From Hyphomicrobiales bacterium (GTDB lineage: Bacteria; Pseudomonadota; Alphaproteobacteria; Rhizobiales; Rhizobiaceae), in NCBI GenBank assembly GCA_900467185.1, contig UBPA01000014.1, forward strand, positions 301,872-365,871: DNA of 64,000 nucleotides. The letters run 5' to 3'. The position numbers were made by a program, and so were the translations under genes. This document shows, in pieces, positions 16,006-26,144 of the stretch (positions within the stretch are counted from its first letter, which is position 1; each line of letters begins with the position of its first letter). The notes under the pieces are model-generated. The model was not told the DNA's origin. It did no database searches and saw nothing but the letters and a program-made list of their open reading frames with translations.

Positions 16006-16854
16006 ATGATCGAAAAACGCCCCATCGCCAATCTCGTCGGCCACTTTATCCTGATCCTCGGGATCATCGTCGTCGCCTTCCCGATCTACTACACGTTCAT
16101 CGCCTCCACGGCGACGTCGGAGGCGATCATCCGGCCGCCGATGTCGCTGCTGCCGGGCGGTCATTTCGTCGAGAACTACACGCAGGCCATGACCGGCGGC
16201 GTCGAGCGCGTGGTCGGCGTCAGCCTGGAACGGCTGCTGTTCAACTCCTTCGTCGTCGCCGTGGCGATCGCGGTCGGCAAGATCGTCATCTCGTTCCTGT
16301 CGGCCTTCGCCATCGTCTTCTTCCGCTTTCCGTTCCGCATGGCCTTCTTCTGGATGATCTTCGTCACGCTGATGCTGCCGGTCGAGGTCCGCATCCTGCC
16401 GACCTACAAGGTCATCGTCGATCTCGGCCTGATCGATACCTATGCCGGACTGACCCTGCCGCTGATGGCCTCGGCGACGGCCACCTTCCTCTTCCGCCAG
16501 TTCTTCCTGACCATTCCCGGCGAGCTGGTGGAGGCCGCGCGCATCGACAATGCCGGCCCGTTCCGCTTCATGCGGGATATCCTGCTGCCGCTGTCGAGCA
16601 CCAACATCGCCGCCCTGTTCGTCATCCTGTTCATTTACGGCTGGACGCAATATCTCTGGCCCCTGCTCGTGACCAATGACGCGAAGATGAACACCATCAT
16701 CATCGGCCTGCGGCGCATGGTGGATTTCACCGATGCCTCGACGCCGTGGAACTATGTGATGGTCACGGCGATCCTCGCGATCATTCCCCCCATTCTCGTC
16801 GTGGTGCTCATGCAGCGCTGGTTCGTCAAAGGTCTCGTGGAGACGGAGAAATAA
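16006..16854 (+). CDS. ugpE: sn-Glycerol-3-phosphate ABC transporter permease UgpE
   Basis: A 282-residue permease, second half of the Ugp channel. The EAA loop is [14 protein letters not shown] near residue 180, and the protein has the segment [11 protein letters not shown] common in this family. The C-terminus [11 protein letters not shown] is typical. The TAA stop overlaps the ugpC ATG (TAATG), indicating coupled translation. Confidence 0.94.
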   Translation: MIEKRPIANLVGHFILILGIIVVAFPIYYTFIASTATSEAIIRPPMSLLPGGHFVENYTQAMTGGVERVVGVSLERLLFNSFVVAVAIAVGKIVISFLSAFAIVFFRFPFRMAFFWMIFVTLMLPVEVRILPTYKVIVDLGLIDTYAGLTLPLMASATATFLFRQFFLTIPGELVEAARIDNAGPFRFMRDILLPLSSTNIAALFVILFIYGWTQYLWPLLVTNDAKMNTIIIGLRRMVDFTDASTPWNYVMVTAILAIIPPILVVVLMQRWFVKGLVETEK

Positions 16855-17903
16855 TGGCCAATATCGTCCTCAACGACGTCCGCAAGAAATACGGCACGGT
16901 CGATGCCATCAAGGGCATCTCGCTCGATATCGCCGACGGCGAGTTCCTCGTCCTCGTCGGCCCCTCGGGCTGCGGAAAATCGACGCTGCTGCGCATGATC
17001 GCCGGGCTCGAGAGCATCACCGGCGGCGAGATCTCCATCGGCGGCCGCGTCGTCAACACGCTGGAGCCGTCGGAGCGCGACATCGCCATGGTGTTCCAGA
17101 ACTACGCGCTCTATCCGCATATGACGGTGCGCCAGAACCTTGCCTACGGCCTGAAGAACCGCAACACGCCGCAGGCCGAGATCGACCGGCGGATTTCGGA
17201 GGCCGCGACGGCGCTGGAGATCGAGACCTTTCTGGAGCGCAAGCCCCGCCAGCTGTCCGGCGGGCAGCGCCAGCGCGTTGCCATGGGCCGGGCCATCGTG
17301 CGCGAGCCCGCCGCCTTCCTGTTCGACGAGCCGCTCTCCAACCTCGATGCCAAGCTGCGCGTGCAGATGCGCGTCGAGATCAAGCGGCTGCAGAAATCGC
17401 TGCAGACGACGAGCGTCTATGTCACGCATGACCAGATGGAGGCGATGACGCTCGCGGACCGGCTCGTCGTGCTCAACGGCGGCGTCATCGAGCAGGTGGG
17501 CACGCCGATCGAGCTCTACGAAAAGCCCGCGACCACTTTCGTCGCGACCTTCATCGGCTCGCCCTCCATGAACCTCCTGCCCGGTCTGTCGAGCGCTGCC
17601 TGGAGCCTCGCGCCGGATGCAGCCCTGCCGCGGGAAACCGCCACGCTCGGCATCCGTCCCGAGGACCTGCACCCGGCGGAGGGCCACGAGACCGCGGCCG
17701 CGTTCCGGGCGGACGTGAAGGTCGCCGCCGTCGAACTGGTCGGTGCGGAAAGCTATGTCCATGGACATCTCGCGGATGGTCAGCCGATCATCTTTCGCGT
17801 CGCCGGGCGCTCGCGCATCCTCATGGACGATATCGTGCCCGTCGCCGCCAGCCGGCAGGCGCTGCATCTGTTCGACGCGGCCGGCCGCCGCACGGACGGC
17901 TGA
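16854..17903 (+). CDS. ugpC: sn-Glycerol-3-phosphate ABC transporter ATPase UgpC
   Basis: A 349-residue cytoplasmic ATPase. Walker A is GPSGCGKST near residue 36, the ABC signature LSGGQRQR near 134, Walker [12 protein letters not shown] near 155 and the switch His in YVTHDQ near 190. The last third is a regulatory TOBE-type domain, as in MalK/UgpC. It is the last gene of ugpBAEC and stops seven bases short of the convergent GntR gene. Confidence 0.94.
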   Translation: MANIVLNDVRKKYGTVDAIKGISLDIADGEFLVLVGPSGCGKSTLLRMIAGLESITGGEISIGGRVVNTLEPSERDIAMVFQNYALYPHMTVRQNLAYGLKNRNTPQAEIDRRISEAATALEIETFLERKPRQLSGGQRQRVAMGRAIVREPAAFLFDEPLSNLDAKLRVQMRVEIKRLQKSLQTTSVYVTHDQMEAMTLADRLVVLNGGVIEQVGTPIELYEKPATTFVATFIGSPSMNLLPGLSSAAWSLAPDAALPRETATLGIRPEDLHPAEGHETAAAFRADVKVAAVELVGAESYVHGHLADGQPIIFRVAGRSRILMDDIVPVAASRQALHLFDAAGRRTDG

Positions 17904-17909
17904 CCCGTC

Positions 17910-18563
17910 TCAGCCGATCCGGGAGAAGGCGGCGAGGACGGTTCGCTCCGACTGCGTCAGGTAGCCCTCCAGCATGGTTGCAGCCTGCTGCGGCCGGCCG
18001 GCTTCCAGATGTTCCAGAATGCCGGCGTTCAGATCCACATAGGGCGCGTGGAGAAGCTCGGGATCGGCCAGCAGGCCGAAGCTCAGCCGCAGTTCGGCGG
18101 CGATCTGGGCGTAGAAGGCGTTCAGCCGCTGGCTGTCGGCCAGCTCGACGATGGCGGCATGGAACACCATGTTCTGGCTGCCGACCAAGCCCCATGCCGT
18201 CTCGCCGCGTGCGATCCGCGCGGCCTCCACGGCGGCCCGCATGCGGGCGACGGCGGGGTGGTGCGGATAGGCCTTGGCCAGCGCCTGACATTCGATCATC
18301 CGCCGGACACGGTAGATATCGATGATCGAGGCCATGCTGGGCGTGGCGACGAACATGCCCCGATTGGGCTCGTGGCGCAGCAGGCCTTCCTTCGTCAGGA
18401 GCCGGAAGGCCTCCCGCAGCGAATTGCGCGACACGGCGAAATCCGTGCTCAGCGCCGCCTCCGACAGCCTTTGCCCCGGCTTCAGCTCGCCGGCGATCAC
18501 ACGACCCCGGATCTCCTCCGCCAAACGTGGCGCCAGCGCCGATATCGTGTCCTGCTCTGCCAT
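17910..18563 (-). CDS. GntR family regulator, FadR/FCD subfamily
   Basis: A 217-residue DNA-binding regulator. The winged helix is at about residues 10-75 (LSEAALSTDFAVSRNSLREAFRLL) and the FCD ligand-binding domain with metal-binding His/Asp residues fills the rest. It is divergent from the NRAMP-pxp operon and two FCD-type operators lie between them, so it most likely controls that operon in response to its substrate. ATG 18563 gives the expected family length; an upstream ATG at 18608 is possible. No ribosome site is obvious for either. Confidence 0.88.
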   Translation of the reverse strand: MAEQDTISALAPRLAEEIRGRVIAGELKPGQRLSEAALSTDFAVSRNSLREAFRLLTKEGLLRHEPNRGMFVATPSMASIIDIYRVRRMIECQALAKAYPHHPAVARMRAAVEAARIARGETAWGLVGSQNMVFHAAIVELADSQRLNAFYAQIAAELRLSFGLLADPELLHAPYVDLNAGILEHLEAGRPQQAATMLEGYLTQSERTVLAAFSRIG

Positions 18564-18692
18564 CGAAAAACTCGGCCCCCCGGGCGCCCGTCCGTTCGGG
18601 CGCGCCATGGCCGCAGCGATATCGCGGATCACGCGAGAGGGAAACCTCCCCATGGCATTTGCAGGGCGCCTTGCCTTCGTTTTCGACGGCGC

Positions 18693-18723
18693 CCGGCGCC
18701 AGGGTCCGGCGCCAGGGTCCGGC
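18693..18723. repeat. 13-base tandem repeat, 2.4 copies
   Basis: The unit CCGGCGCCAGGGT occurs at 18693-18705 and 18706-18718, followed by a partial copy to 18723. It is intergenic; no function is evident. Confidence 0.7.
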
Positions 18724-18844
18724 ATGCGGCCGGAAACCTGCCATCGTCCGGCGCCGGAAAGCCGTTTCGGATCGCCCAAAAGATGCGCGAAAGCGCCGAT
18801 TTTCTGCTCGTTCTCACAGCACGCTGCCGCACGATTGACCAGTA

Positions 18845-18876
18845 TGGTAGAACGATACATTAAAATCGTTGAACGA
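18845..18876. promoter_or_regulatory. Paired FCD-type GntR operators
   Basis: TGGTAGAACGA (18845-18855) and TCGTTGAACGA (18866-18876) both match TNGTNNNACNA, the usual FadR/FCD operator form. Their centres are 21 bases apart, two DNA turns, so two dimers would bind the same face. The first box falls in the spacer of the possible promoter starting with TTGACC at 18835, which fits repression. Confidence 0.7.
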
Positions 18877-18968
18877 TATTGACAGGATTGTGAAACAGAG
18901 AGACGCTGACGGCATAACAACCGCCCACTGCCGGATGTGCAGCAGGTGCGGCCAACAAAGAGGGCAAC

Positions 18969-20240
18969 ATGGCAGATACATCGGCATCCCCCGCATCGAC
19001 GTCCCAAGGCAGTCCACCACCCGAACGCATGTCGGCGAAATCGCGCCGGGCAGCGCTCATCGCCGCCATCTTCCTGATGTCGATGTCGGCCGTCGGTCCC
19101 GGCTTCATCACGCAGACCGCAACCTTCACCGTCAAGCATGGCGCAGCCTTCGCTTTCGCCATCCTCGCCTCGGTCATCATCGATTTCGTCGTGCAGGCCA
19201 ATGTCTGGCGGATCGTCACCGTGACGCGCATGCGCGCTCCGGCCATAGCCAATGCCGCCATTCCCGGTTCGGGCTATCTGCTCGCCGTCCTCGTCATCAT
19301 CGGCGGCCTGTTCTTCAACATCGGCAATATCGGCGGGGCCGGCCTCGGCCTCAACGCCATGATCGATCTCGATCCGAAGATCGGCGGCGCCGCCGCGGCC
19401 ATTGCCGCCATCGCCATCTTCCTGTCGCGCCGGGCCGGCGTCGCCATGGACCGCGTGGTGTACGTCGCCGCCTTCATCAAGCTGGCGCTGATCCTCTACG
19501 CGGCATTCGTCTCCGGTCCTCCGGTCGCACAGGCGCTTTACGAAACCGTGCTGCCATCCAACATCGACTTCTTCACCATCACCACCATCGTCGGCGGAAC
19601 GGTCGGCGGCTACATCACCTATGCCGGCGCGCACCGCCTGCTGGACAAGGGAACGGTCGGCGTCGAGAACATCGGCGCGGTCAACCGTGCGGCACTCAGC
19701 GGCATCGCGATCACCGGCGTCCTGCGCTACATCCTGTTCCTCGCCATCCTCGGTGTCGTGGCGAGCGGCGTCGTCATCGATCTCTCCGGCAAGGGCGCGA
19801 ACCCGGCGGGCCAGGCGTTTCATGCCGCGGCCGGCGATATCGGCTACCGCCTGTTCGGCGCGGTCTTCCTCGCCTCCGCCATGACCAGCATCATCGGCGC
19901 GGCCTATACCTCGGTCTCGTTCCTCACCGCCTTCAAGCCGGACATGACAGAGCGGCAGCGCAACAATGCGACCGTCGGCTTCATCGCCTTCTCGCTCTTC
20001 GCCTACATGCTCATCACGACGCCGCCGGCCGCCATGCTGGTCTTCGTCGGCGGGCTCAACGGCCTGGTTCTGCCCATCGGCCTGTCGATCTTCATGTATG
20101 CCGCCTGGAAGCGCGCCGACCTGATGCACGGCTATCACTACCCGCGCTGGCTGATCGGCCTCGGCGTGCTGACCTGCGGTCTGACGTGGTTTATGGCGTA
20201 CAAGTCGGTCGGCGCGATCTTCGCGATGCTGACGGCCTGA
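18969..20240 (+). CDS. NRAMP-like (YcsG family) membrane transporter
   Basis: A 423-residue protein with about 11 spans, beginning [14 protein letters not shown], the first-helix segment of the NRAMP superfamily. The DPGN metal-binding motif of true manganese/iron transporters is not present in that helix, where GPGF is seen. Relatives linked to 5-oxoprolinase genes (B. subtilis YcsG) are annotated as divalent-metal or amino-acid carriers. Being first in the pxp operon, it may import the operon's organic substrate rather than a metal; that is inference. Confidence 0.8.
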   Translation: MADTSASPASTSQGSPPPERMSAKSRRAALIAAIFLMSMSAVGPGFITQTATFTVKHGAAFAFAILASVIIDFVVQANVWRIVTVTRMRAPAIANAAIPGSGYLLAVLVIIGGLFFNIGNIGGAGLGLNAMIDLDPKIGGAAAAIAAIAIFLSRRAGVAMDRVVYVAAFIKLALILYAAFVSGPPVAQALYETVLPSNIDFFTITTIVGGTVGGYITYAGAHRLLDKGTVGVENIGAVNRAALSGIAITGVLRYILFLAILGVVASGVVIDLSGKGANPAGQAFHAAAGDIGYRLFGAVFLASAMTSIIGAAYTSVSFLTAFKPDMTERQRNNATVGFIAFSLFAYMLITTPPAAMLVFVGGLNGLVLPIGLSIFMYAAWKRADLMHGYHYPRWLIGLGVLTCGLTWFMAYKSVGAIFAMLTA

Positions 20241-20262
20241 TCCGGGAAAAGGAGAGACGGAC

Positions 20263-21030
20263 ATGAAAGCCATCGATCTCAACAGCGACCTCGGCGAAAG
20301 CTATGGCGCCTGGGGCATGGGCGACGATACGGCGATGCTCGCCATCGTCTCCAGCGCCAACGTCGCCTGCGGCTTTCATGCCGGCGACCCCAGCGGCATC
20401 CTGAAAACCGTCAGGGCCGCCGCCGAGAAGAACGTCGCGATCGGCGCCCATGTCTCCTATCCCGACCGCGTCGGCTTCGGCCGGCGCGACATGGACGTGA
20501 CCGCGGACGAGCTGATCGCCGATGTCATCTACCAGATCGGCGCGCTGAAGGGCATTGCCGCGGCAGCAGGCACCACGGTGCGCTATGTCAAGCCGCACGG
20601 CGCCCTCTACAACCGCATCGCCAACGATCCGAAACAGGGTCAGGCCGTCATCGACGGCATCAAGGCGGTCGATGCATCGCTGGTGCTGATGGGCCTCGCC
20701 GGCACCCCGATCCTCGATCTCGCCCGGCGCGCCGGCCTCGCCGTCGTCGCCGAGGCGTTTGCCGACCGCGCCTATACGCCGGACGGCCAGCTTGTCTCCC
20801 GCCGCGAAGCGGGCGCCGTTCTCCACGATCCGCAAGCCATCGCGCAGCGCATGGTCCAGCTCGCACGCGACGGCACGCTGACGGCCATCGACGGCTCCAC
20901 CATCCGCATTGCGGCCCAGTCGATCTGCGTCCACGGCGACAGCCCGGGTGCCGTGTCGATCGCCCGCGAAATCCGGCGTGCGTTCGAGGCGGACGGATTG
21001 CGCGTCGCGTCCTTCCTCGACAACCGATAA
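20263..21030 (+). CDS. pxpA: 5-oxoprolinase subunit PxpA (LamB/YcsF family)
   Basis: A 255-residue protein with the family hallmarks [11 protein letters not shown] at the N-terminus, [12 protein letters not shown] near residue 33, [10 protein letters not shown] near 62 and [10 protein letters not shown] near 105. With PxpB and PxpC it forms the ATP-dependent enzyme that opens 5-oxoproline to glutamate. It follows the transporter by 22 bases and has a GGAGAG ribosome site. Confidence 0.93.
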   Translation: MKAIDLNSDLGESYGAWGMGDDTAMLAIVSSANVACGFHAGDPSGILKTVRAAAEKNVAIGAHVSYPDRVGFGRRDMDVTADELIADVIYQIGALKGIAAAAGTTVRYVKPHGALYNRIANDPKQGQAVIDGIKAVDASLVLMGLAGTPILDLARRAGLAVVAEAFADRAYTPDGQLVSRREAGAVLHDPQAIAQRMVQLARDGTLTAIDGSTIRIAAQSICVHGDSPGAVSIAREIRRAFEADGLRVASFLDNR

Positions 21031-21046
21031 TCGCAAGGGGACTGTC

Positions 21047-21853
21047 ATGATCGCCATCGAGCATCTCCGCCATGTCGACGCCGCGCCTGCGCGAGCGGCA
21101 CGCGAGCGGTACCGCGCCGGCAGCGCCGCGCCGACGTCCGGCGTCGCACCCGGTTTCACACAGGCCAACATGATCGTCCTGCCACGCGACTGGGCGTTCG
21201 ACTTCCTGCTTTACGCCCAGCGCAACCCGAAGGCCTGCCCGGTTCTCGACGTGTCGGACCCCGGGTCCCACGCGACGCTGCTCGCACCCGGCGCCGATCT
21301 CCGCACGGACCTGCCGCTCTACCGCATCTGGCGGGAGGGGAAGCTGGCCGAAGAGACCGCCGATGCCCGGGCCGCCTGGGCCGAACATCCCGATCTCGTG
21401 AGCTTCCTCATCGGCTGCAGCTTCACCTTCGAGACGCCGATGGCCGAGGCCGGCATCGAGATCCGCCACATCACCGACGGGTCCAACGTGCCGATGTACC
21501 TGACCGACAGGCCCTGCCGCCCGGCCGGGCGCCTGCACGGCAATCTCGTCGTGTCCATGCGGCCAATCGCGTCCGGCCGTGTGGCGGACGCAGCGACCAT
21601 TTCCGGTCGTTTTCCGGCCGTCCACGGCGCCCCCGTCCATATCGGCGCGCCGGAAGAAATCGGCATCGCCGATCTCGGGAAACCGAACTTCGGCGATGCG
21701 GTGCGGATCGAGCCGGGCGAAGTGCCCGTCTTCTGGGCCTGTGGCGTCACCCCGCAGGCCGCCGTCATGGCATCCGGCGTCCCCTTTGCCATCACCCACG
21801 CGCCGGGGCACATGTTCATCACCGACATTCCGGATTCGGCCTACCACGCCTGA
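21047..21853 (+). CDS. Putative hydro-lyase, YcsI family (DUF1445)
   Basis: A 268-residue cytoplasmic protein recognised by the YcsI-type order of segments: [11 protein letters not shown] near residue 40, [11 protein letters not shown] near 122 and FWACGVTPQ near 230. Relatives are called hydro-lyases or D-glutamate cyclases, and the latter would link D-glutamate to 5-oxoproline. That fits its place between pxpA and the fused pxpBC, as in the B. subtilis ycsF-ycsG-ycsI-kip cluster. ATG 21047 follows an AAGGGGA ribosome site. Confidence 0.82.
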   Translation: MIAIEHLRHVDAAPARAARERYRAGSAAPTSGVAPGFTQANMIVLPRDWAFDFLLYAQRNPKACPVLDVSDPGSHATLLAPGADLRTDLPLYRIWREGKLAEETADARAAWAEHPDLVSFLIGCSFTFETPMAEAGIEIRHITDGSNVPMYLTDRPCRPAGRLHGNLVVSMRPIASGRVADAATISGRFPAVHGAPVHIGAPEEIGIADLGKPNFGDAVRIEPGEVPVFWACGVTPQAAVMASGVPFAITHAPGHMFITDIPDSAYHA

Positions 21854-21861
21854 GGTTCACG

Positions 21862-23460
21862 ATGCGCTTTCTTCCCGTCAGCCTGACCACACTGCTCGTC
21901 GAGCTTGCCGATCTCCAGGAAACGCTGGCTTTGTTCGCCTCGCTGGAGGCCGATCCGGTGCCTGGCATTGCCGACATGGTGCCGGCTGCGCGCACGCTGA
22001 TGATCCGGTTTCATGCCGGCGCGACGACGCCGGAGGCACTGGCGCGCGAGGTGGCGACGCGCGACCTGTCCGCGCGGATCGCGCCTTCCGAAAAGCTGGT
22101 CGAAATTCCCGTGCGCTATGACGGCGAGGACCTGGCCGACGTCGCGGCCCTCACCGGCCTGTCCGTCGAGGAGGTGGTACGCCGGCATGTGGAAAGCGAG
22201 TTCACCGTGGCCTTCTGCGGCTTTGCGCCCGGCTTCGGCTACCTCGTCGGCGGAGACCCCGCCTTGCAGGTGCCGCGCCGCCAGAGCCCACGCACCCGCA
22301 TCCCGGCCGGCGCCGTGGCGCTCGCCGGCGCCTTCAGCGGCGTCTACCCGCAGGAAAGTCCGGGCGGCTGGCAGATCATCGGCGTGACGCCGGAGAAGAT
22401 GTGGGACCTCGCGCGCGATCCGCCGGCCCTCTTCCAGCCGGGATACCGGGTGCGCTTCTACGATCTGGCAAAGCGCGCCTACACCGCCGCCGTACCGGTC
22501 TCCTCGGTAAACAGCGTTGCAGCAGCGCAGGCATCAAGCGGCGTCTCCTTCACCGTCCTGGCCGCACCCATGCCCGCACTGTTTCAGGATGCAGGCCGCT
22601 TCGGCCAGACCGGCCAGGGCGTCTCCTCGGCGGGCGCCCTCGACCAGGGAGCTTTCCATGCGGCCAACCGCATCGTCGGCAACCCGGCAGGTGCCACCTG
22701 TCTCGAGATCACGCTCGGCGGCTTCTCGGTCGCAGCGTCCGGCCGCACGGTCATCGGCGTCACCGGCGCCCCCTGCCCCATCGAGATCCGCGATGCCCAA
22801 GGCCGCGTCGAGAAAGCCGAAACCTACCGGCCGATATCGCTCGAGCCCGGCGATGTCGTCACGCTGGGTCAGGCCCCGAAGGGCATGCGCAGCTATCTCG
22901 CCGTGCGCGGCGGCTTCGATGTCGCGCCCGTTCTCGGCAGCACCTCCACCGACACGCTGGCCGTGGTCGGGCCCGATCCCGTCACCAAGGGCGCCGTGCT
23001 CGAGGTCCATTCCGACGCCGGCGGCCTGACGGCCGTATCGCTCGCGGAGACGCCGGCCTTCGCGCATCCCGGTGCCGACGACATCGTAACGCTGGACGTC
23101 GTGATGGGGCCGCGCAGCGACTGGTTCACGCAGGCGGGCCTCGACACGCTGTCGTCCCAGCTTTTCCGCATGACGCCGCAATCCAACAGGGTCGGCATCC
23201 GCCTCTCCGGCGATATCCCGCTCGAGCGCCGGGACACGGCGGAACTGCCGAGCGAAGGCACGGCGACCGGTGCGATACAGGTGCCGCACAGCGGCCAGCC
23301 GGTGCTTTTCCTGGCCGACCACCCGCTGACGGGCGGCTACCCCGTCATCGCGACGGTCGCAGACTATCACCTCGATCTCGCCGGACAGATCCCGGTCAAC
23401 GCTCACATCCGCTTCCGGCCGATCGCGCCGTTCGCAGACATCATGCCGGCCAAGGTCTGA
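21862..23460 (+). CDS. Fused 5-oxoprolinase subunits PxpB-PxpC (KipI-KipA type)
   Basis: A 532-residue fusion. Residues about 1-210 are PxpB/KipI (FCGFAPGFGYLVG and PRRQSPRTRIPAGAVA). Residues about 225-532 are PxpC/KipA (FQDAGRFGQTGQGVSSAGALD). These are separate genes in E. coli and B. subtilis. The same two modules occur in urea carboxylase, which matters because the next gene is a biotin carboxylase. It completes PxpABC for ATP-driven 5-oxoproline opening. The gene starts nine bases after the hydro-lyase. Confidence 0.9.
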   Translation: MRFLPVSLTTLLVELADLQETLALFASLEADPVPGIADMVPAARTLMIRFHAGATTPEALAREVATRDLSARIAPSEKLVEIPVRYDGEDLADVAALTGLSVEEVVRRHVESEFTVAFCGFAPGFGYLVGGDPALQVPRRQSPRTRIPAGAVALAGAFSGVYPQESPGGWQIIGVTPEKMWDLARDPPALFQPGYRVRFYDLAKRAYTAAVPVSSVNSVAAAQASSGVSFTVLAAPMPALFQDAGRFGQTGQGVSSAGALDQGAFHAANRIVGNPAGATCLEITLGGFSVAASGRTVIGVTGAPCPIEIRDAQGRVEKAETYRPISLEPGDVVTLGQAPKGMRSYLAVRGGFDVAPVLGSTSTDTLAVVGPDPVTKGAVLEVHSDAGGLTAVSLAETPAFAHPGADDIVTLDVVMGPRSDWFTQAGLDTLSSQLFRMTPQSNRVGIRLSGDIPLERRDTAELPSEGTATGAIQVPHSGQPVLFLADHPLTGGYPVIATVADYHLDLAGQIPVNAHIRFRPIAPFADIMPAKV

Positions 23461-23509
23461 TGCGCCTGTTTGTGCAACGGGCAAGGCCCACCTCTGAGGG
23501 AGGATTGTC

Positions 23510-25240
23510 ATGAAAAAAGTTCTGATTGCCAACCGTGGCGAAATCGCCGTCCGGATCATCCGCGCCTGCCGTGACTACGGCGTCGGCTCCGTCGCCGTGT
23601 ATGCCGATTGCGATATCGATGCGCTGCATGTGCGTCTCGCGGACGAGGCCTATGGCCTCGATGGCGACCGCCCTGCCGACAGCTATCTCGACATCGACAA
23701 GCTGATCACCGTGGCCAGGCGCTCGGGCGCGGACGCCGTGCATCCGGGCTACGGCTTCCTCTCGGAACGCGCCGAGTTCGCGCGCGCGGTACAGCAGGCC
23801 GGCCTCATCTGGATCGGCCCCGACCCGGCGGTCATCGAGGCGCTGGGCGACAAGGTCGAGGCGCGGCGCATCGCGACCAGCGTCGGCGCGCCGCTCGTGG
23901 CCGGCAGCGACGGCCCGGTGGAAACCGCGGCCGAGGTCATCGCCTTTGCCGATGCGCACGGTCTTCCGGTCGCAATCAAGGCAGCCCATGGCGGCGGCGG
24001 GCGCGGGCTCAAGGTCGCCTGGAAACGCGAGGAGATCGCCGATCTCTACGACTCCGCCGTGCGCGAAGCGACCGCCGCCTTCGGACGCGGCGAATGTTTC
24101 CTCGAACGCTTCCTCGACCGGCCGCGCCACATCGAGGCGCAGGTGCTCGCCGACCGTCACGGCCATGTCATCGTGCTCGGCACCCGCGACTGCTCGCTCC
24201 AGCGCCGCAACCAGAAACTGGTCGAAGAGGCCCCGGCCCCCTTCCTCAGCGAGGCGCAACGCGCCGAGATTCATCAGTCTGCGGCCAAGATCTGCAAGGC
24301 CGCCGGCTATACCGGTGCGGGCACCGTCGAGTTCCTGCTGGGTGTCGATGGCACGATCTCGTTTCTGGAGGTCAACACGCGCCTGCAGGTCGAGCACCCG
24401 GTGACGGAGGAGACGACCGGCATCGACCTCGTGGTCGAACAGCTGCGGATCGCCGACGGCCTGCCCCTCGCATTCACGGAAACGCCGGAGCCGCGGGGTC
24501 ATTCGATCGAGTTCCGCATCAACGCCGAAGACCCCGGCCGCGGCTTTCTGCCCACCCCCGGTGTCATCACCCTGTTCGACGCGCCGTCCGGCCCCGGCAT
24601 CCGTCTCGACAGCGGCGTCGTCACGGGCTCGACCGTGCCCGGCACCTTCGATTCCCTGACGTCGAAGCTGATCGTCACCGGCGCCACGCGCGAGCAGGCG
24701 CTGGCGCGCGCGCGGCGGGCATTGGCGGAGTTCCGCATCGAAGGCATCGCGACCGTCCTCCCCTTCCATCGCGCCGCCATCGACACCGCCGACTTCCGCG
24801 GCGACGAGGGTTTCAAGGTGCACACCCGCTGGATCGAAACGGACTTCGCCGCCCTTCCGGACGCCGCCCCCCGCCCTCTCCCGCCCGCACCGGCGGGCAT
24901 CGTGCGCACGCAGATCGAAATCGACGGCCGTCTCCACGCCGTCGGCCTGCCCATGACGCTGCTGGCAAGCTTCGGCCCGGGCATCGGCGCGACCGGAGGA
25001 AGCCCGGCGACGGCACCGGCCGAAACCGACCCCGCAACCGTCGCCGCCCCGATCTCCGGAACCTTGCAGGTGTGGAAGGCCGCCGACGGCGCGCAGGTCG
25101 AGGAGGGCGAGCTGATCGCCGTTCTCGAAGCCATGAAGATGGAAACCCAGGTCACCGCCCATCGCGCGGGCCGCCTGCGGATCACCGTCGAACAGGGTGC
25201 GTATCTGAACGCCGGCACCGCCATCGGCTCGATCGACTGA
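23510..25240 (+). CDS. Biotin carboxylase fused to a biotin carrier domain
   Basis: A 576-residue protein. Residues 1-450 are a biotin carboxylase ([27 protein letters not shown] near 80, ATP-grasp [12 protein letters not shown] near 160, [15 protein letters not shown] near 288). The C-terminal 75 residues are a biotinyl domain with the lysine in LEAMKMET. It would carboxylate biotin from bicarbonate and ATP. No carboxyltransferase of the acyl-CoA type is nearby; the PxpBC fusion just upstream is homologous to the remaining parts of urea carboxylase. The pair may therefore act as a split urea-carboxylase-like enzyme, or assist oxoproline opening. Strong GGGAGGA ribosome site. Confidence 0.88.
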   Translation: MKKVLIANRGEIAVRIIRACRDYGVGSVAVYADCDIDALHVRLADEAYGLDGDRPADSYLDIDKLITVARRSGADAVHPGYGFLSERAEFARAVQQAGLIWIGPDPAVIEALGDKVEARRIATSVGAPLVAGSDGPVETAAEVIAFADAHGLPVAIKAAHGGGGRGLKVAWKREEIADLYDSAVREATAAFGRGECFLERFLDRPRHIEAQVLADRHGHVIVLGTRDCSLQRRNQKLVEEAPAPFLSEAQRAEIHQSAAKICKAAGYTGAGTVEFLLGVDGTISFLEVNTRLQVEHPVTEETTGIDLVVEQLRIADGLPLAFTETPEPRGHSIEFRINAEDPGRGFLPTPGVITLFDAPSGPGIRLDSGVVTGSTVPGTFDSLTSKLIVTGATREQALARARRALAEFRIEGIATVLPFHRAAIDTADFRGDEGFKVHTRWIETDFAALPDAAPRPLPPAPAGIVRTQIEIDGRLHAVGLPMTLLASFGPGIGATGGSPATAPAETDPATVAAPISGTLQVWKAADGAQVEEGELIAVLEAMKMETQVTAHRAGRLRITVEQGAYLNAGTAIGSID

Positions 25241-25382
25241 CCACGCCCGTTGATGGCCTTCGGACTGCGGTGGGACACGCGCGCCTTCGCCGTGCCTCCA
25301 CGCCTTCACGATTCATCAACGGGCAGCATCTACGCCTCTAGTGTTGAAGGAAACGCCGCCGCGACCGCGGCGCGGCCAGGCC

Positions 25383-25408
25383 CATGCGCCGCGTCGTGGC
25401 GGCGCATG
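25383..25408. terminator. Strong hairpin after the pxp operon
   Basis: A 10-bp perfect stem (CATGCGCCGC at 25383-25392 and its complement at 25399-25408) with a six-base loop. No T run follows, so termination is not certain. The rest of the 298-base gap before tetR holds its promoter and operator. Confidence 0.4.
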
Positions 25409-25468
25409 TCGCCGTCTCGCGCCGTCGGTTTCCGCCGCAGCGCTTGCCGCGGGCGATCGCGTTGAGGC

Positions 25469-25527
25469 TTGACGATTGCGGACTTATGTCTTACGACTGA
25501 CGAAATACAAAATTCGTCAGTCGTAAG
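25469..25527 (+). promoter_or_regulatory. tetR promoter and palindromic operator
   Basis: A perfect inverted repeat with 15-base arms (CTTACGACTGACGAA at 25490-25504, complement at 25513-25527) and an 8-base centre. Upstream is TTGACG (25469-25474) with a 17-base spacer to TACGAC (25492-25497), so the -10 falls inside the left arm. The TetR start is 12 bases after the right arm. This is the layout of an autorepressed TetR gene controlling its efflux operon. Confidence 0.85.
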
Positions 25528-25538
25528 GTTTGACCAAC

Positions 25539-26144
25539 ATGAGCACGGAAACGATCGAGATCGAAAGCGCGCGGCAGGAAACCGTCATGCGCATTCTCGA
25601 TGCCGCCGAGAAGCTGTTCCGGCATTATGGCTATAGCAAAACCAACGTCGCCGACATCGCCCGCGAACTCGGCATGTCCACGGCCAATATCTACCGCTTC
25701 TTCGCGTCGAAAGTGGAAATTCATCAGGCGCTCTGCAGCCGCATGCTGGGGGCCAGCTACGATCTGGCCCAGCGCATCGCCGCCCTGCCGCTGAGCGCCG
25801 GGGAGCGGTTGCGCCGATACACGCTCGAGCAGTTCAGTCTCACGGTGGACACGATGCTGGACGAGGAGAAGGTTCATGAGATGGTCGTCGTGGCCATCGA
25901 GCGGGACTGGCATGTCATCGAACGCCACGTCGACCGCGTCAACGATCTGATCACGCAGATCATCGCCGAAGGCATCGCAGCCGGCGAATTCCGGGATCAG
26001 GACCCGCTCGTCGCCGCGAAATGCTTCAGCGCCGCGACCGTGACGCTCTGCCATCCGCAGATGGTCGCGCAATGCGCCGCTAAGGAAAATCGCGCCCAGC
26101 CGGAAGATCTGGTCGCCTTCGCCATCCAGGCGCTGAAACCATGA
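25539..26144 (+). CDS. TetR family repressor of the RND efflux operon
   Basis: A 201-residue regulator with an N-terminal helix-turn-helix (AEKLFRHYGYSKTNVADIA, then MSTANIYRFFASK) and a helical ligand domain. It is followed without a gap by the periplasmic adaptor (ATGA overlap) and preceded by a perfect palindrome over its own promoter. It probably represses the whole efflux operon until an exported compound binds. A TTG nine bases upstream also fits; ATG 25539 is preferred. Confidence 0.92.
   Translation: MSTETIEIESARQETVMRILDAAEKLFRHYGYSKTNVADIARELGMSTANIYRFFASKVEIHQALCSRMLGASYDLAQRIAALPLSAGERLRRYTLEQFSLTVDTMLDEEKVHEMVVVAIERDWHVIERHVDRVNDLITQIIAEGIAAGEFRDQDPLVAAKCFSAATVTLCHPQMVAQCAAKENRAQPEDLVAFAIQALKP

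Larger units (their letters stand above)
18564..18968. other. 405-base divergent control region, GntR / transporter
   Basis: No credible gene is seen. It holds a 13-base tandem repeat (18693-18723), the two GntR operators (18845-18876) and a TTGACC at 18835-18840 that may be the -35 of the transporter operon, with AT-rich -10 candidates at 18856-18866. Confidence 0.6.

Noticed and set aside
13555..16650. Minus-strand open frame of about 1031 codons over ugpBAE
   Set aside because: It overlaps three genuine transporter genes and encodes a low-complexity polar protein with no recognisable domain.
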